64,000 bases of DNA from Geodermatophilaceae bacterium NBWT11 (GTDB lineage Bacteria > Actinomycetota > Actinomycetes > Mycobacteriales > Geodermatophilaceae): the NCBI GenBank assembly GCA_014218215.1, contig CP043652.1, positions 2,542,001 to 2,606,000 on the forward strand, read 5' to 3'. Both the position numbers and the translations under genes were made by a program. The notes below the pieces were generated by a model. It ran no database searches and was not told the DNA's origin. It worked only from the letters and a program-made list of their open reading frames with translations. Shown one piece after another: positions 16,537 to 25,280 of the stretch. Each line of letters opens with the position of its first letter. Within the stretch, counting starts at the first letter, position 1.

Positions 16537-18591
16537 ATGCGCACCATCGCGTCGTTCGACGTGTTCGACACGGTGCTCGTGCGGATGACCGGCACCCCCC
16601 GCAGTGTCTTCGAGGCCGTCGGCCGTCAGCTGACCTCGGAGGGCGTCACCGGGTGTTCCCCGACGGCCTACGCCGCCGCCCGCGAGGCTGCGGTCGAGGT
16701 GCTGACCGTGGACAAGGCAAGACACCCGACGCTCGCCGTCATCGCTCGGGAGACAGCCGCCCGGCTGGGTCTGCCACGCGATGCCGCTGACCGCTTGGCC
16801 GAGGCGGAGGCGCAGGTGGAGGCCGAGGGTCTCGTCGCCGTGCCCGGCATGGTCGAACGGCTCGAGGCCGAGCGGGTCGGGACCGGTCACGGCGTCGTCT
16901 TCGTCTCCGACACGTGTCTGTCCTCCCGCTGGTTGCGGGACGTCCTGGGGGAGCGAGGGCTCTTCCGTCCGGGCGACGCCGTCTACGTGTCGTGCGAGGC
17001 CGGCGCCAGCAAGCAGCACGGGGGCCTGTTCGCCGCCGTTGCTGCGGACCTGGGGGTGCCGCCGGCGACGATGAGCCACCACGGTGACGACCGCTGGTCC
17101 GATGTCGCCCACGCCCGCCTCGCCGGCTGGCGCGCCACCTGGCTGCCCCAGGGTGCGTTCACCGCACGCGAGCAGGCACTCCTGCACCGTTCGGACGAGA
17201 CCGACGGCGCGACTGCGCGGTTGGCCGCCGCCGCCCGGTACGCCAGGCTCGCCGCTGGTCACCGCGGTCTCGTGGACGAGGCGGCCGACGTCGTCGGGAT
17301 CGCCGGATCGGTCGCGGCACCCGTGTTGGTGGGGTTCGGGCTGTGGGTCCTCGGGCAGGCGAGGCAGCGGGGTCTGGACCGGCTGTACTTCATGTCGCGC
17401 GACGGCGAGCTGCTGCAGCAGGTGGTGAGCCGGCTGGCCGACGCAGCCGGGATGGCGATCGACTGCCGCTACCTGTACGGCTCGCGTCGTTCCTGGCAGC
17501 TGTCCGCCCGTGGTGGCGCGCGGGCCGACGACTCACGCCGCCCCTGGGTGCCCGACCAGGAGACTGCAGCGAACAAGACGCCGCGCCAGCTGCTGGCACT
17601 CATCGACCTGCGGCCGGAGGACCTGGCGGGCTCAGCCGTGAGCGGCCTGAGCGCTGCCGGCCGTGCCGACCGGCCCTGTGGTGCGGGGTTGGCCGGGGAG
17701 ATCGTCCGTGCCGTCGCCCAGGAGCCGCTGGCCGGCATCGCGCGGGAACGCGCACGGTCGGGAAGGGAACGGCTGCTCCGCTACCTCGACCAGGAGGGCG
17801 TCACCGACCCCTCCGCTCGGGTCGCCCTCGTCGACGTGGGGTGGAGCGGGAAGGCCGCGCGGGTCTTCGAGGACGTGCTGGCCGGCACCGATCGCCCGCT
17901 CCCCGTGGCTCACCTCTACGTGGGCCTCACGCGGGCAGCCCCCGAAGCGATGGGTCCCGAGCTCTTCGAGCGCTCGGAGGGCTGGATGATCGACGGGGGC
18001 CGTGGCCGGGTGCCCGACGGTGACGCCGAGGACTTCGTCCGCCTGATCGAGACCCTGTGCATGGGCGCGGAGGGCACGACCGTCGGGTTTGCCGACGAGG
18101 GCGCCCGGGTGGTCCCCGTCCTGGCCCACGAGCGCAATCCGGAGACCGACCGGTGGCGTTTCGAGGAGTACCGGACCGGGGTGCTGGACGCCGTCGATGC
18201 CTATGCCCGAACCGACCCAGGCCCGGCCGCGGACCTCGCCGTCGACCTGCGGTCGGCCACCTGGGCCCCGCTGCTCGGGCTCTGGCGCCGGCCGTCTCCG
18301 GCCGAGGCGCGTGCCTGGGGTCGCCAGCCCTTCGGCGACGACTTCGGCAACGACCACGCCGTCCCCCTGGCCAGCCCGATGACCGTCCGCAGGGTGTTGG
18401 CCCGACTCGGTGTGCGAGCCGGTGAGTGGCGTGAGCCGACCTACTGGCTGCCGGGGTCACTGGTACTGACCCCGTCACCCCTGCGGCCGGTGCTGGCGAC
18501 CGTCGACCGAGGGGAGCGGGCGGTGCCACGGTTGCGGCGCCTGCCGAGACGGCTCCGCGCGGAGTGGGTCCTGCGACACGGTCGACGCTGA
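16537..18591 (+). CDS. HAD-superfamily protein of the COG5610 type with large C-terminal domain
   Basis: 684 residues. The N-terminal HAD domain starts FDVFDTVLVR (Asp8 nucleophile and Asp11), with VVFVSDTCLSS as motif II and SHHGDDRWSDV as the acidic motif IV near residue 190. The remaining roughly 430 residues, including LYFMSRDGELLQQV, SRRSWQLSARGG and VDVGWSGKAARVF, are typical of predicted hydrolases found with glycosyltransferases in surface-polysaccharide loci. A phosphatase role on a sugar-phosphate or lipid carrier is possible but unproven. ATG 16537 follows GGAGGAGG; the longer frame to 16477 has no such site. It sits between an AKR and a GMC oxidoreductase. Confidence 0.75.
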   Translation: MRTIASFDVFDTVLVRMTGTPRSVFEAVGRQLTSEGVTGCSPTAYAAAREAAVEVLTVDKARHPTLAVIARETAARLGLPRDAADRLAEAEAQVEAEGLVAVPGMVERLEAERVGTGHGVVFVSDTCLSSRWLRDVLGERGLFRPGDAVYVSCEAGASKQHGGLFAAVAADLGVPPATMSHHGDDRWSDVAHARLAGWRATWLPQGAFTAREQALLHRSDETDGATARLAAAARYARLAAGHRGLVDEAADVVGIAGSVAAPVLVGFGLWVLGQARQRGLDRLYFMSRDGELLQQVVSRLADAAGMAIDCRYLYGSRRSWQLSARGGARADDSRRPWVPDQETAANKTPRQLLALIDLRPEDLAGSAVSGLSAAGRADRPCGAGLAGEIVRAVAQEPLAGIARERARSGRERLLRYLDQEGVTDPSARVALVDVGWSGKAARVFEDVLAGTDRPLPVAHLYVGLTRAAPEAMGPELFERSEGWMIDGGRGRVPDGDAEDFVRLIETLCMGAEGTTVGFADEGARVVPVLAHERNPETDRWRFEEYRTGVLDAVDAYARTDPGPAADLAVDLRSATWAPLLGLWRRPSPAEARAWGRQPFGDDFGNDHAVPLASPMTVRRVLARLGVRAGEWREPTYWLPGSLVLTPSPLRPVLATVDRGERAVPRLRRLPRRLRAEWVLRHGRR

Positions 18592-18673
18592 GGCCCGGTC
18601 CGGTCCCGGGCGACCCGGCCGGGCGCGGCACAATGGGGCCCTCCAGAACGTCTACCTCTGTGAGGCCGCACCG

Positions 18674-20266
18674 ATGATCATCGACCTCGACACCGCCGGG
18701 CAGGTGGCACTGGGCCGCCTCGACCCGCAGGCCACGCTCGTGGTCGGTGGTGGAGCGGCCGGCCTGGCAGTGGCACTCGGCCTGGAGGACCTCGGGCGCC
18801 CCGTCGTCCTGCTGGAGTCGGGCGGGGACCCGCGCGACGTCGAGGCGCAGGCCGCCTCCTCGGAGCTCAACGTCGGCCAGGTGTCCGGTGCCCCCTACCG
18901 CGGGCTGGAGGGCGGCCGGGCGCGGGTGCTGGGCGGGGCCACCCAGCTCTGGCACGGGCAGTGCACCCGATTGCGGGACTCCGACCTGGCGGTCCGTCCG
19001 TGGGTCCCCGGGAGCGGCTGGCCTCTGGGGCCGAGCGACCTGGAGCCCTGGTACACCGCAGCCGAAGCGTGGTTCGGGCTCAGCGGCCGTGGCTACGACG
19101 CGGAGCGGTGGGCCGAGCACCGTTCCGTGAGCCCCATCCCCTGGTCACCGGACAAGCTCCAGGCAGACTTCAGCGAGTACACGATCACCCCGCACCTGGG
19201 GAGCAAACACCGCCGCCGGCTGACCCGCTCCAGCACGGTCACCACCGTGCAGCACGCCACCGTGGTCGGTGTCCTGGTCGAGGAGCAACGAGCGGTCGGA
19301 GTGCGGCTGCGGGACCGCTCCGGTGCGGAGGTCGAGCTGCGGGGCGGTCGGGTCGTGCTCGCCGCCGGCGCGATCGAGAACGCCCGGATCCTCATGCTGA
19401 GCGACCCCGAGGGCATCGGGCTGGGCACCGGCCGCGGAGTCACCGGGCGGTACCTGCAGGACCACCCCGTGGTGGAGACGCTGGAGATCCACCCGACGCG
19501 ACGGTCCTGGTTGCAGGACCGGACCTCGCACCTGCACCGGGGCCGCCGTCGCCTCTACCCGAAGGTCCGTCTCAGCCGGGCCGCCCAGGAGGGTTCGCGG
19601 CTGGTGGCGGCCAACGCCGTCCTGGTGCACGAGCACGACGACCCGGGTCTGGAGGCCGTCCGCCGACTGCTCGGATCGGCGGTCGCGCGGACCCGCCCGG
19701 AATCCCTGCGCCGGGACGTCGTCCGGGCCGTGGGCTCGGTGCCTGCGGTCGCCCGGACGGCCTACCGGCGGTGGGTGCGCGGGCTGTCGGCTGGGCGGCC
19801 GTCGTCCTCGGTGCGTCTGCAGATCTGGCTGGAGCAGGTCCCGGACCGGGAGAGCCGGGTGACCCTGGGCGCGGCCTCGGACCCCCTCGGCCTCCCCGTG
19901 GCCGACGTGCGCTGGCGCCTGGCGGACCAGGAGATCGAGACCAGTCGCGTCTTCAGCCGCTGGGTCGCCGACGACCTGCGGAGCGCCGGCCTGGCCGAGG
20001 TCACCGAGCTGCCTGCGATGGTCGACGACGCGGCATGGCGCGCCCAGGTGGTGGACGCCTACCACCCGGCGGGGACGACCCGGATGAGCGTGGACCCCGC
20101 TGAGGGCGTCGTGGACACCGACAGCCGGGTACACGGTCTCGACGGGTTGTTCGTGGCGGGCAGCAGCGTCTTCCCCATCGCCGGCTACGCCAACCCGACG
20201 TTGACGATCGTCGCGCTCAGCCTGCGGCTGGCCCATCACCTGGCGGGGTTGCCGGCCCGCCGCTGA
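18674..20266 (+). CDS. GMC-family FAD-dependent oxidoreductase
   Basis: 530 residues. The FAD dinucleotide fold is VVGGGAAGLAVALGLE at about 23-38, with the Glu of LLESGG at the end of the second strand. The C-terminal GMC domain contains AYHPAGTTRMS, carrying the candidate catalytic His, and SSVFPIAGYANPTLTIVALS. GMC enzymes oxidise alcohols of sugars or other polyols. No signal peptide is seen, so it is probably cytoplasmic and may oxidise a sugar nucleotide or lipid-linked sugar. It is the last gene of the plus-strand run starting at 14213, and it converges with glycosyltransferase 20288, 21 bases apart. Confidence 0.8.
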   Translation: MIIDLDTAGQVALGRLDPQATLVVGGGAAGLAVALGLEDLGRPVVLLESGGDPRDVEAQAASSELNVGQVSGAPYRGLEGGRARVLGGATQLWHGQCTRLRDSDLAVRPWVPGSGWPLGPSDLEPWYTAAEAWFGLSGRGYDAERWAEHRSVSPIPWSPDKLQADFSEYTITPHLGSKHRRRLTRSSTVTTVQHATVVGVLVEEQRAVGVRLRDRSGAEVELRGGRVVLAAGAIENARILMLSDPEGIGLGTGRGVTGRYLQDHPVVETLEIHPTRRSWLQDRTSHLHRGRRRLYPKVRLSRAAQEGSRLVAANAVLVHEHDDPGLEAVRRLLGSAVARTRPESLRRDVVRAVGSVPAVARTAYRRWVRGLSAGRPSSSVRLQIWLEQVPDRESRVTLGAASDPLGLPVADVRWRLADQEIETSRVFSRWVADDLRSAGLAEVTELPAMVDDAAWRAQVVDAYHPAGTTRMSVDPAEGVVDTDSRVHGLDGLFVAGSSVFPIAGYANPTLTIVALSLRLAHHLAGLPARR

Positions 20267-20287
20267 GCAGGTCACGCTCCGAGGGCC

Positions 20288-21316
20288 TCATCGCGGGCCG
20301 CCCCACTCCCCGCGCTGGTACACCTCGGTGAGCCGGTCGACGTGTACGCCGAGACTGAACTCGGCTCGCTGCAGCTCCTGCAGTTCGCGTCCGTACGTGG
20401 CCCGCCGGGTGGGGTCGTCGGCCAGGGCCCAGAGGTGGTCGGCGGCTGCGTTGGCGTCCCCGGCGGGGAAGAGCGTCGCTCCCGCGGCGGTGCCGACGGT
20501 CTCGGGGTTGCCCCCCGAGGCCGAGGCGACGACGGGGAGACCGAAGGACATCGCCTCCAGGATGCTGAGCCCGCAGGGCTCGGCGAGGGCCGGGGCGAGC
20601 AGGACCCCCGACGTCCGGAATGCGTCGGTGGGGTCGGGGAGCCAGCCGACGAAGTCCGTGCTGTCTGCGACACCGAGCTCGCGGGCCAGCTGCTCCAGGG
20701 GGTCCCGCTCGGCACCGTGGCCGGCGATGACCAACGTCCACCCACGGTCGGCGAGACCGGACAGGGCCCAGGCGCGGATGCCGGTCTCGGTGTCCTTCTC
20801 CGGGGCCAGTCGGTGTGCCATGAGGACGACGTGCTGCCGGTCAGGACTGGTGTCCGGCTGCTCCCGCACCCCGTTGAGCAGCACGACGTCGGAGGCAGGC
20901 CGGACCTCGTCGGACACGAACCGGCTCACCGCGATCTCACGGTGGAGCGCCCGGCGCACGAGGGGCGCCAGGCGCTGGGCGCGGGGACCGTGGCCGCGCG
21001 GGGCGGTCAGGTGACGGGTGGAGAAGCGCCGCCCGCGGTTCACGGGTGCTGCGGCCAGCGCCACGAAGTCGGCCTTCGTGATGTGGCTGTGCACGACGTC
21101 CCGCCGCCCCTGCCGGACCAGTGCCCGCAGCGCGTCCCGGGGCGTGGCACCGGGGTGCCACTCGACGGCGGGGGTCAGCAGCCGCTGCATGGACGCCGGG
21201 TCACCCCCGACGACGGACACGTGATGGCCGCGGCGTGACTGCTCAGACGCGACCTCCACGACGTAGCGCTCGAGGCCGGCGAACTGGTCGGTGCCCACGA
21301 CATGGGTGATGCGCAG
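20288..21316 (-). CDS. Glycosyltransferase family 4, probably with a CTG start
   Basis: About 342 residues with GT-B fold. VVGTDQFAGLERYVVEVA is the acceptor loop, VVHSHITKADF follows, and VVLMAHRLAPEKDTETGIRA plus PALAEPCGLSILEAMSFG (E-x7-E) form the donor site. The first ATG/GTG/TTG start is GTG 21298, but that would cut off the first beta-strand. Six codons upstream is CTG 21316, giving LRITHVVGTDQFAG, the usual family N-terminus, with a perfect AGGAG (21327-21323) six bases before it. I therefore prefer the rare CTG start. It converges with the GMC gene and follows the flippase 21394 on the same strand with a gap of 77 bases. Confidence 0.8.
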   Translation of the reverse strand: MRITHVVGTDQFAGLERYVVEVASEQSRRGHHVSVVGGDPASMQRLLTPAVEWHPGATPRDALRALVRQGRRDVVHSHITKADFVALAAAPVNRGRRFSTRHLTAPRGHGPRAQRLAPLVRRALHREIAVSRFVSDEVRPASDVVLLNGVREQPDTSPDRQHVVLMAHRLAPEKDTETGIRAWALSGLADRGWTLVIAGHGAERDPLEQLARELGVADSTDFVGWLPDPTDAFRTSGVLLAPALAEPCGLSILEAMSFGLPVVASASGGNPETVGTAAGATLFPAGDANAAADHLWALADDPTRRATYGRELQELQRAEFSLGVHVDRLTEVYQRGEWGGPR

Positions 21317-21393
21317 TTGACTCTCCTGGTGTTCCGGGGTCAGCCCGCTCGCCGACAGCGGCGGCCAGGCTAACCGTCCGACGGTCCGCCGGG

Positions 21394-23034
21394 CTAGCCC
21401 CGGTGCCTACCCCCGGCCGTGGTGGGGGCCGTGCGGGCCGGTCGGGGTGACAAGCCGGCGAAGGCGCGTCCGACCGGGCCGGGCAAGGTCCCGGCCAGCC
21501 ACGCGGTGTCCTCCCGGCCCACCAGCCCGAGGAAGCGGACGGTCACCGCGAGCACCAGGCCGAAGGCGACGACCGCCAGCACGACACCGGCGAGACCGCC
21601 GACCAGGAGGAGGGTGCCGTGCGCAGCCCCGCCCGCAGCCAGGGCGATGGCCGTGGTCACGGCCAACCGGCCCGGGCTGATCTCCAGCCGGATGCCGCGG
21701 CGGTGGGTGTGGACGGCGATGAGACCCGCGGACACGGCTGCGGCGCCTAGCGAGGCCACCACGGCACCCGAGGCTGCGAACGGGGGCACCAGCGTCCACG
21801 CGAGGGTGATGTCGACGACGGCGCCTGCTCCTCCCGCGATGAGCACCGGGCGCAGGTGGCCGGTACCGGTCCACAGCGCGCTGTAGAGGTGCCCCAGCGG
21901 CAGGATGAGGAGCGTGAGGCCCAGGAGGCGCACCAGGGTGCCGGCCTCGGCGAAGTCCTCCCCGTACGCGGTGGTGACCAGCCGTGGGCCGATGGCGATG
22001 GTGCCTGCGGTGAGGACCAGGTTGACGGCCACCACCACGCGGGCGGCCCTGCTCAGAGCAGCCGTGACCGATCCGGGGTCGCGGGCGTGCCGGGCTGCGA
22101 TGGCCGGCATCGACGCCCCGATGAGCGCTGCGGAGACCATCGTCGGGATGCCCACGACGTTGAAGGCCACGGAGAACATGGCCACGGTCTCCGGGGAGTG
22201 GAACCAGTCCAGGAAGACGAGCTCCAGGCGGCGCTCGACGATCTGGGTGATGAGGACCGAGAGGGAGAACATCGACCAGAGCCGCAGTACCGGGGCCCAT
22301 GCGGGACGGTCCGTGCCAGCCACCGACGGGGTCTGGGTGCGGCGGTCGACCCGGCGCAGCACGAGCAGCAGCACGACGGCCACCACCAACTGGGCTGTGA
22401 AGACGCCCTCGATGCCCAGGCCGGCATAGACGGCCGCGATGGCGAGCGCAGGGCTGACGGCCTGCGCGACCAGCCTGCGGGACGCCGTGGGCCCCCACCC
22501 GTGCCGGGCGATGTCGCGGCTGGCGTGTGCCCAGCCGATCGAGTCGACCATCGCGGTGGCCGCGGCCAGGAACCACAGCGCCTGGTAGTCGCTGCGGGCG
22601 AACCCGATCGACACGAGCAGCAGCGCCGACACGAGACCACCGGTCAGGTGGGCGGCGAAGGACCAGCGCGACAACCAGGCGAGCCGGTCCCGGTCGTCCC
22701 CGGCGTTCGTGGCCGCCAGCATCTGCACGCTGGCGGAGGTGAACGAGAAGATGAGGACGGACACCATCAACGAGTTCACGTACGCGACCAGGCTCTGCTG
22801 GCCCAGAACGGCGGGACCCAGCTCGCGGCTCACGACGACGGACAGCACGAGGGTGGCGCCCATGGGGAGGACGGCCGAGGCCGCGTTCCAGAGTCCGCCT
22901 GCGAACGCACCCTTCCGGGTGTCCAGTCCGCTCTGCACCGCTGGCTCGGTCGTCCCCGTGGCGGGGTCGTCGAGCTGGACGCCGACGACAGGAGCAGCCC
23001 GCGTGCCCGTTTCCGAGCGGTCCGAGGGTTCCAC
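21394..23034 (-). CDS. Wzx-type polysaccharide flippase
   Basis: About 546 residues with some 12-14 hydrophobic segments after a polar N-terminus of about 35 residues, followed by FAGGLWNAASAVLPMGATL, a typical first helix of the polysaccharide MOP family. It probably flips the lipid-linked repeat unit across the membrane. The frame is open to 23199, but GTG 23034 follows GAGGGGGA and avoids an unlikely Cys/Arg-rich extension. It is the second flippase in the locus and forms a minus-strand pair with glycosyltransferase 20288. Confidence 0.8.
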   Translation of the reverse strand: MEPSDRSETGTRAAPVVGVQLDDPATGTTEPAVQSGLDTRKGAFAGGLWNAASAVLPMGATLVLSVVVSRELGPAVLGQQSLVAYVNSLMVSVLIFSFTSASVQMLAATNAGDDRDRLAWLSRWSFAAHLTGGLVSALLLVSIGFARSDYQALWFLAAATAMVDSIGWAHASRDIARHGWGPTASRRLVAQAVSPALAIAAVYAGLGIEGVFTAQLVVAVVLLLVLRRVDRRTQTPSVAGTDRPAWAPVLRLWSMFSLSVLITQIVERRLELVFLDWFHSPETVAMFSVAFNVVGIPTMVSAALIGASMPAIAARHARDPGSVTAALSRAARVVVAVNLVLTAGTIAIGPRLVTTAYGEDFAEAGTLVRLLGLTLLILPLGHLYSALWTGTGHLRPVLIAGGAGAVVDITLAWTLVPPFAASGAVVASLGAAAVSAGLIAVHTHRRGIRLEISPGRLAVTTAIALAAGGAAHGTLLLVGGLAGVVLAVVAFGLVLAVTVRFLGLVGREDTAWLAGTLPGPVGRAFAGLSPRPARTAPTTAGGRHRG

Positions 23035-23435
23035 GGGTCCCCCTCTCGTCCTCTGCCACCGGTTCTTCCGAGGTCGGCACCAGGGTAGGCGTGCCAGGGG
23101 CGCCGGCTCGAGCTCGTTCAGGCGACATGGGTTGCAGGGGACGCCACGCCCGACATGACGGGAGTCACTCAGGTAGAGGTGTCGAGTCGCCCAGATCACT
23201 CTGGGTGGAGCCTCGGGGTGAGCACGCCCCCTGTCACTCGACCCAGAGTGACGATTTGTGCACGAAGCGTCTACGAGCGGCCCCGATCGTGGTCATCCAT
23301 CGGGTGACGATGCTCGCTTGCGGTGTCGTTCCGTGACGAGGGCAGATAGCTTGGGACCCGTCAGCGAGCCCAGCGTCGGGCCGGACCGGAGGGCACCTGC
23401 GTGCCCTGATCCCATGCCTTCGGGGGCGTTCAGAC
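23035..23435. promoter_or_regulatory. Divergent intergenic region with large inverted repeat
   Basis: 401 non-coding bases between flippase 21394 and glycosylphosphotransferase 23436. It contains an exact 11-bp inverted repeat (23196-23206 with 23241-23251), within which lies a tighter palindrome: GTCACTC, 6 bases, GAGTGAC at 23233-23252. TAGCTT at 23347-23352 is a possible -10 for the plus-strand gene. Parts are AT-richer than the flanking genes. Confidence 0.55.
23195..23252. promoter_or_regulatory. Locus palindrome, divergent pair (copies 2 and 3)
   Basis: The site at 23195-23209 matches the reverse of GTCACGCAGAGTGAC at 12 of 15 positions, and the site at 23238-23252 matches the forward motif at 11 of 15. 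Together they form the large inverted repeat of this region and could bind two regulator dimers. Confidence 0.5.
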
Positions 23436-24950
23436 TTGCTCTTCACCCAGGACCACCGGCCCAGTGGGCCCGCGCACCGGCGTCTCAACGCCCGAGCGGC
23501 CACCGCCCGACTCCGGGGCGAGGGCACCGACGCCCGCCGCGCGTGGCGGACGACCTACCGCCGCAGCATCGCGACCGGCGACGTCCTCGCCGCCACGGCC
23601 GCGACGGCCGTGAGCTACCTCTTCCACTTCGGTCCGGCTGCGCCGGTCACCGCGGTCTCCCAGCCGGCCGCCCGCTGGTTCGCGCTGCTCATGCCGGTCG
23701 TGTGGCTGCTCGTCATGGGGGCCTCCCGCTCCTACGAGGAGCGGTTCCTCTGGATCGGCCCCGAGGAGTACCGCCGGGTGTTCCGCGCAGCCCTCATGCT
23801 GCTCGCCGGCGCCGCGCTGGTGTCCTGGGCGCTGAAGCTGGACCTGGCCCGCGGGTTCGTCATGACGGCGATCCCGTTGGCCGCGGTCCTCACGCTGGCC
23901 CAGCGCTGGGTGCACCGCAAGATCCTGCACCGCCGTCGCACCGCCGGTGAGCACGTGCAGACGACGATCATCGTCGGCCACCGCAGCGCCGTCGCCGCGC
24001 TGCACGAGCAGATCGACCGCGAGGCCCACCACGGCTACCGCGTCATCGGCTGCCTCGTGCCCCCGGCGGTGGGCGGCACCGTCCCGCCGTCCTTCGACGG
24101 TCTGCCCGTCCTGGGTGACCTGTCGATGGTCGCCGAGGTCGTCAGCGACTACCAGGTCGACACCGTCGCCGTGCTGCCGTGCCCCGAGCTCGACGGTCCG
24201 GCGCTGCGCAGCCTGGGCTGGGAGCTCGAGTCCACCAAGGCCGAGCTGCTGCTCGCCCCGGCCGTCACCGAGGTCGTCGGCACCCGGGTGGCCATCCGCC
24301 CGGTGTCCGGCCTGCCCCTGCTGCACGTCGAGCGCCCCGAGTTCGGTGGGCCCCGCCGGCTGGCCAAGACCGCCTTCGACAAGGTGTCGGCCTCGCTGCT
24401 GCTGCTCGTCCTGCTGCCGGTCTTCGTCGCCATCATGATCGCGATCAAGGTGACGAGCCCCGGCCCGGTGTTCTACCGCCACGAGCGCGTGGGCCTGGAC
24501 GGTCAGCCGTTCCACGTCCTGAAGTTCCGCAGCATGGTGCCCGGTGCCGACCGCCAGGTCGACACGCTCTTCCTGCAGAACGAGGGCAACGACGTCCAGT
24601 TCAAGATGAAGAGCGACCCGCGGGTGACCGGGGTCGGTGCGTTCCTGCGCCGCTACTCCCTCGACGAGCTGCCGCAGCTGCTCAACGTCCTCGGCGGCAG
24701 CATGTCGCTGGTCGGCCCCCGCCCGCACGTGACGCGCGAGGTAGAGCAGTACGGCCACGACATGCGCCGCCGCCTGCTGGTCAAGCCGGGCATCACCGGC
24801 CTGTGGCAGGTCAGCGGCCGCTCGGACCTCTCGTGGGACGAGTCGGTGCGCATCGACGTCCGCTACGTGGAGAACTGGTCGCTGTCCTTCGACTTCATGA
24901 TCCTGGCGAAGACCGTCGGCGCCGTCGTCCGCAGCTCCGGGGCGTACTGA
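23436..24950 (+). CDS. Polyprenyl-phosphate glycosylphosphotransferase (WbaP/WcaJ type), first copy
   Basis: 504 residues. About four hydrophobic segments are followed by a CoA-binding-like fold ([18 protein letters not shown]), one more hydrophobic stretch ([20 protein letters not shown]) and the bacterial sugar transferase domain. Its signatures are [46 protein letters not shown] and [17 protein letters not shown]. The enzyme starts repeat-unit assembly by moving a sugar-1-phosphate from a nucleotide sugar to undecaprenyl phosphate at the cytoplasmic face. The TTG start lacks a clear ribosome binding site, so the exact N-terminus is uncertain. A 14-bp terminator hairpin follows. Confidence 0.88.
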   Translation: MLFTQDHRPSGPAHRRLNARAATARLRGEGTDARRAWRTTYRRSIATGDVLAATAATAVSYLFHFGPAAPVTAVSQPAARWFALLMPVVWLLVMGASRSYEERFLWIGPEEYRRVFRAALMLLAGAALVSWALKLDLARGFVMTAIPLAAVLTLAQRWVHRKILHRRRTAGEHVQTTIIVGHRSAVAALHEQIDREAHHGYRVIGCLVPPAVGGTVPPSFDGLPVLGDLSMVAEVVSDYQVDTVAVLPCPELDGPALRSLGWELESTKAELLLAPAVTEVVGTRVAIRPVSGLPLLHVERPEFGGPRRLAKTAFDKVSASLLLLVLLPVFVAIMIAIKVTSPGPVFYRHERVGLDGQPFHVLKFRSMVPGADRQVDTLFLQNEGNDVQFKMKSDPRVTGVGAFLRRYSLDELPQLLNVLGGSMSLVGPRPHVTREVEQYGHDMRRRLLVKPGITGLWQVSGRSDLSWDESVRIDVRYVENWSLSFDFMILAKTVGAVVRSSGAY

Positions 24951-24973
24951 CCCCCAGCAGCACCTGAGTTCGC

Positions 24974-25005
24974 ACCGGCCCGGACCTGCCCAGGTCCGGG
25001 CCGGT
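24974..25005 (+). terminator. Strong hairpin terminator
   Basis: A perfect 14-bp stem (24974-24987 with 24992-25005) with loop GCCC lies 23 bases after the stop of the glycosylphosphotransferase gene. There is no T-run, but the stem is very stable. Confidence 0.75.
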
Positions 25006-25094
25006 CTGCGTCCTACCCAGGGTCACCACCCGGACGGGTGGAGTCGCCCGGCCGTGGACTACACACGGCACCCGGTCCTGCCGATGATCGGCTC

Positions 25095-25256
25095 ATGGTC
25101 CTGATGCTGCTGGTGTGGGTGTTCGCCGCGATCACCCTGGCGTTCGTGCTCGGTGCGGCCGTCCGCATGGCCGACCACCACGAGGCGTGCGACCTGTACC
25201 TGGACGACGTCCTGGCCGTGGCACACGGCGGCGTCGCCGTCCCCGCCGACCGCTGA
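25095..25256 (+). CDS. Small single-pass membrane protein (53 residues)
   Basis: ATG 25095 opens a frame of 53 residues: one hydrophobic helix (MLLVWVFAAITLAFVLGAAV) and a short acidic/His tail (MADHHEACDLYLDD). The codons show the strong G/C third-position bias of real genes nearby. I see no clear ribosome binding site and do not recognise the protein. It lies behind a terminator and converges with the LCP gene 25281, 24 bases apart. The frame continues to 25038 with a less convincing start. Confidence 0.4.
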   Translation: MVLMLLVWVFAAITLAFVLGAAVRMADHHEACDLYLDDVLAVAHGGVAVPADR

Positions 25257-25280
25257 CCCACTGGCAGCCGGCAGCCCGGC

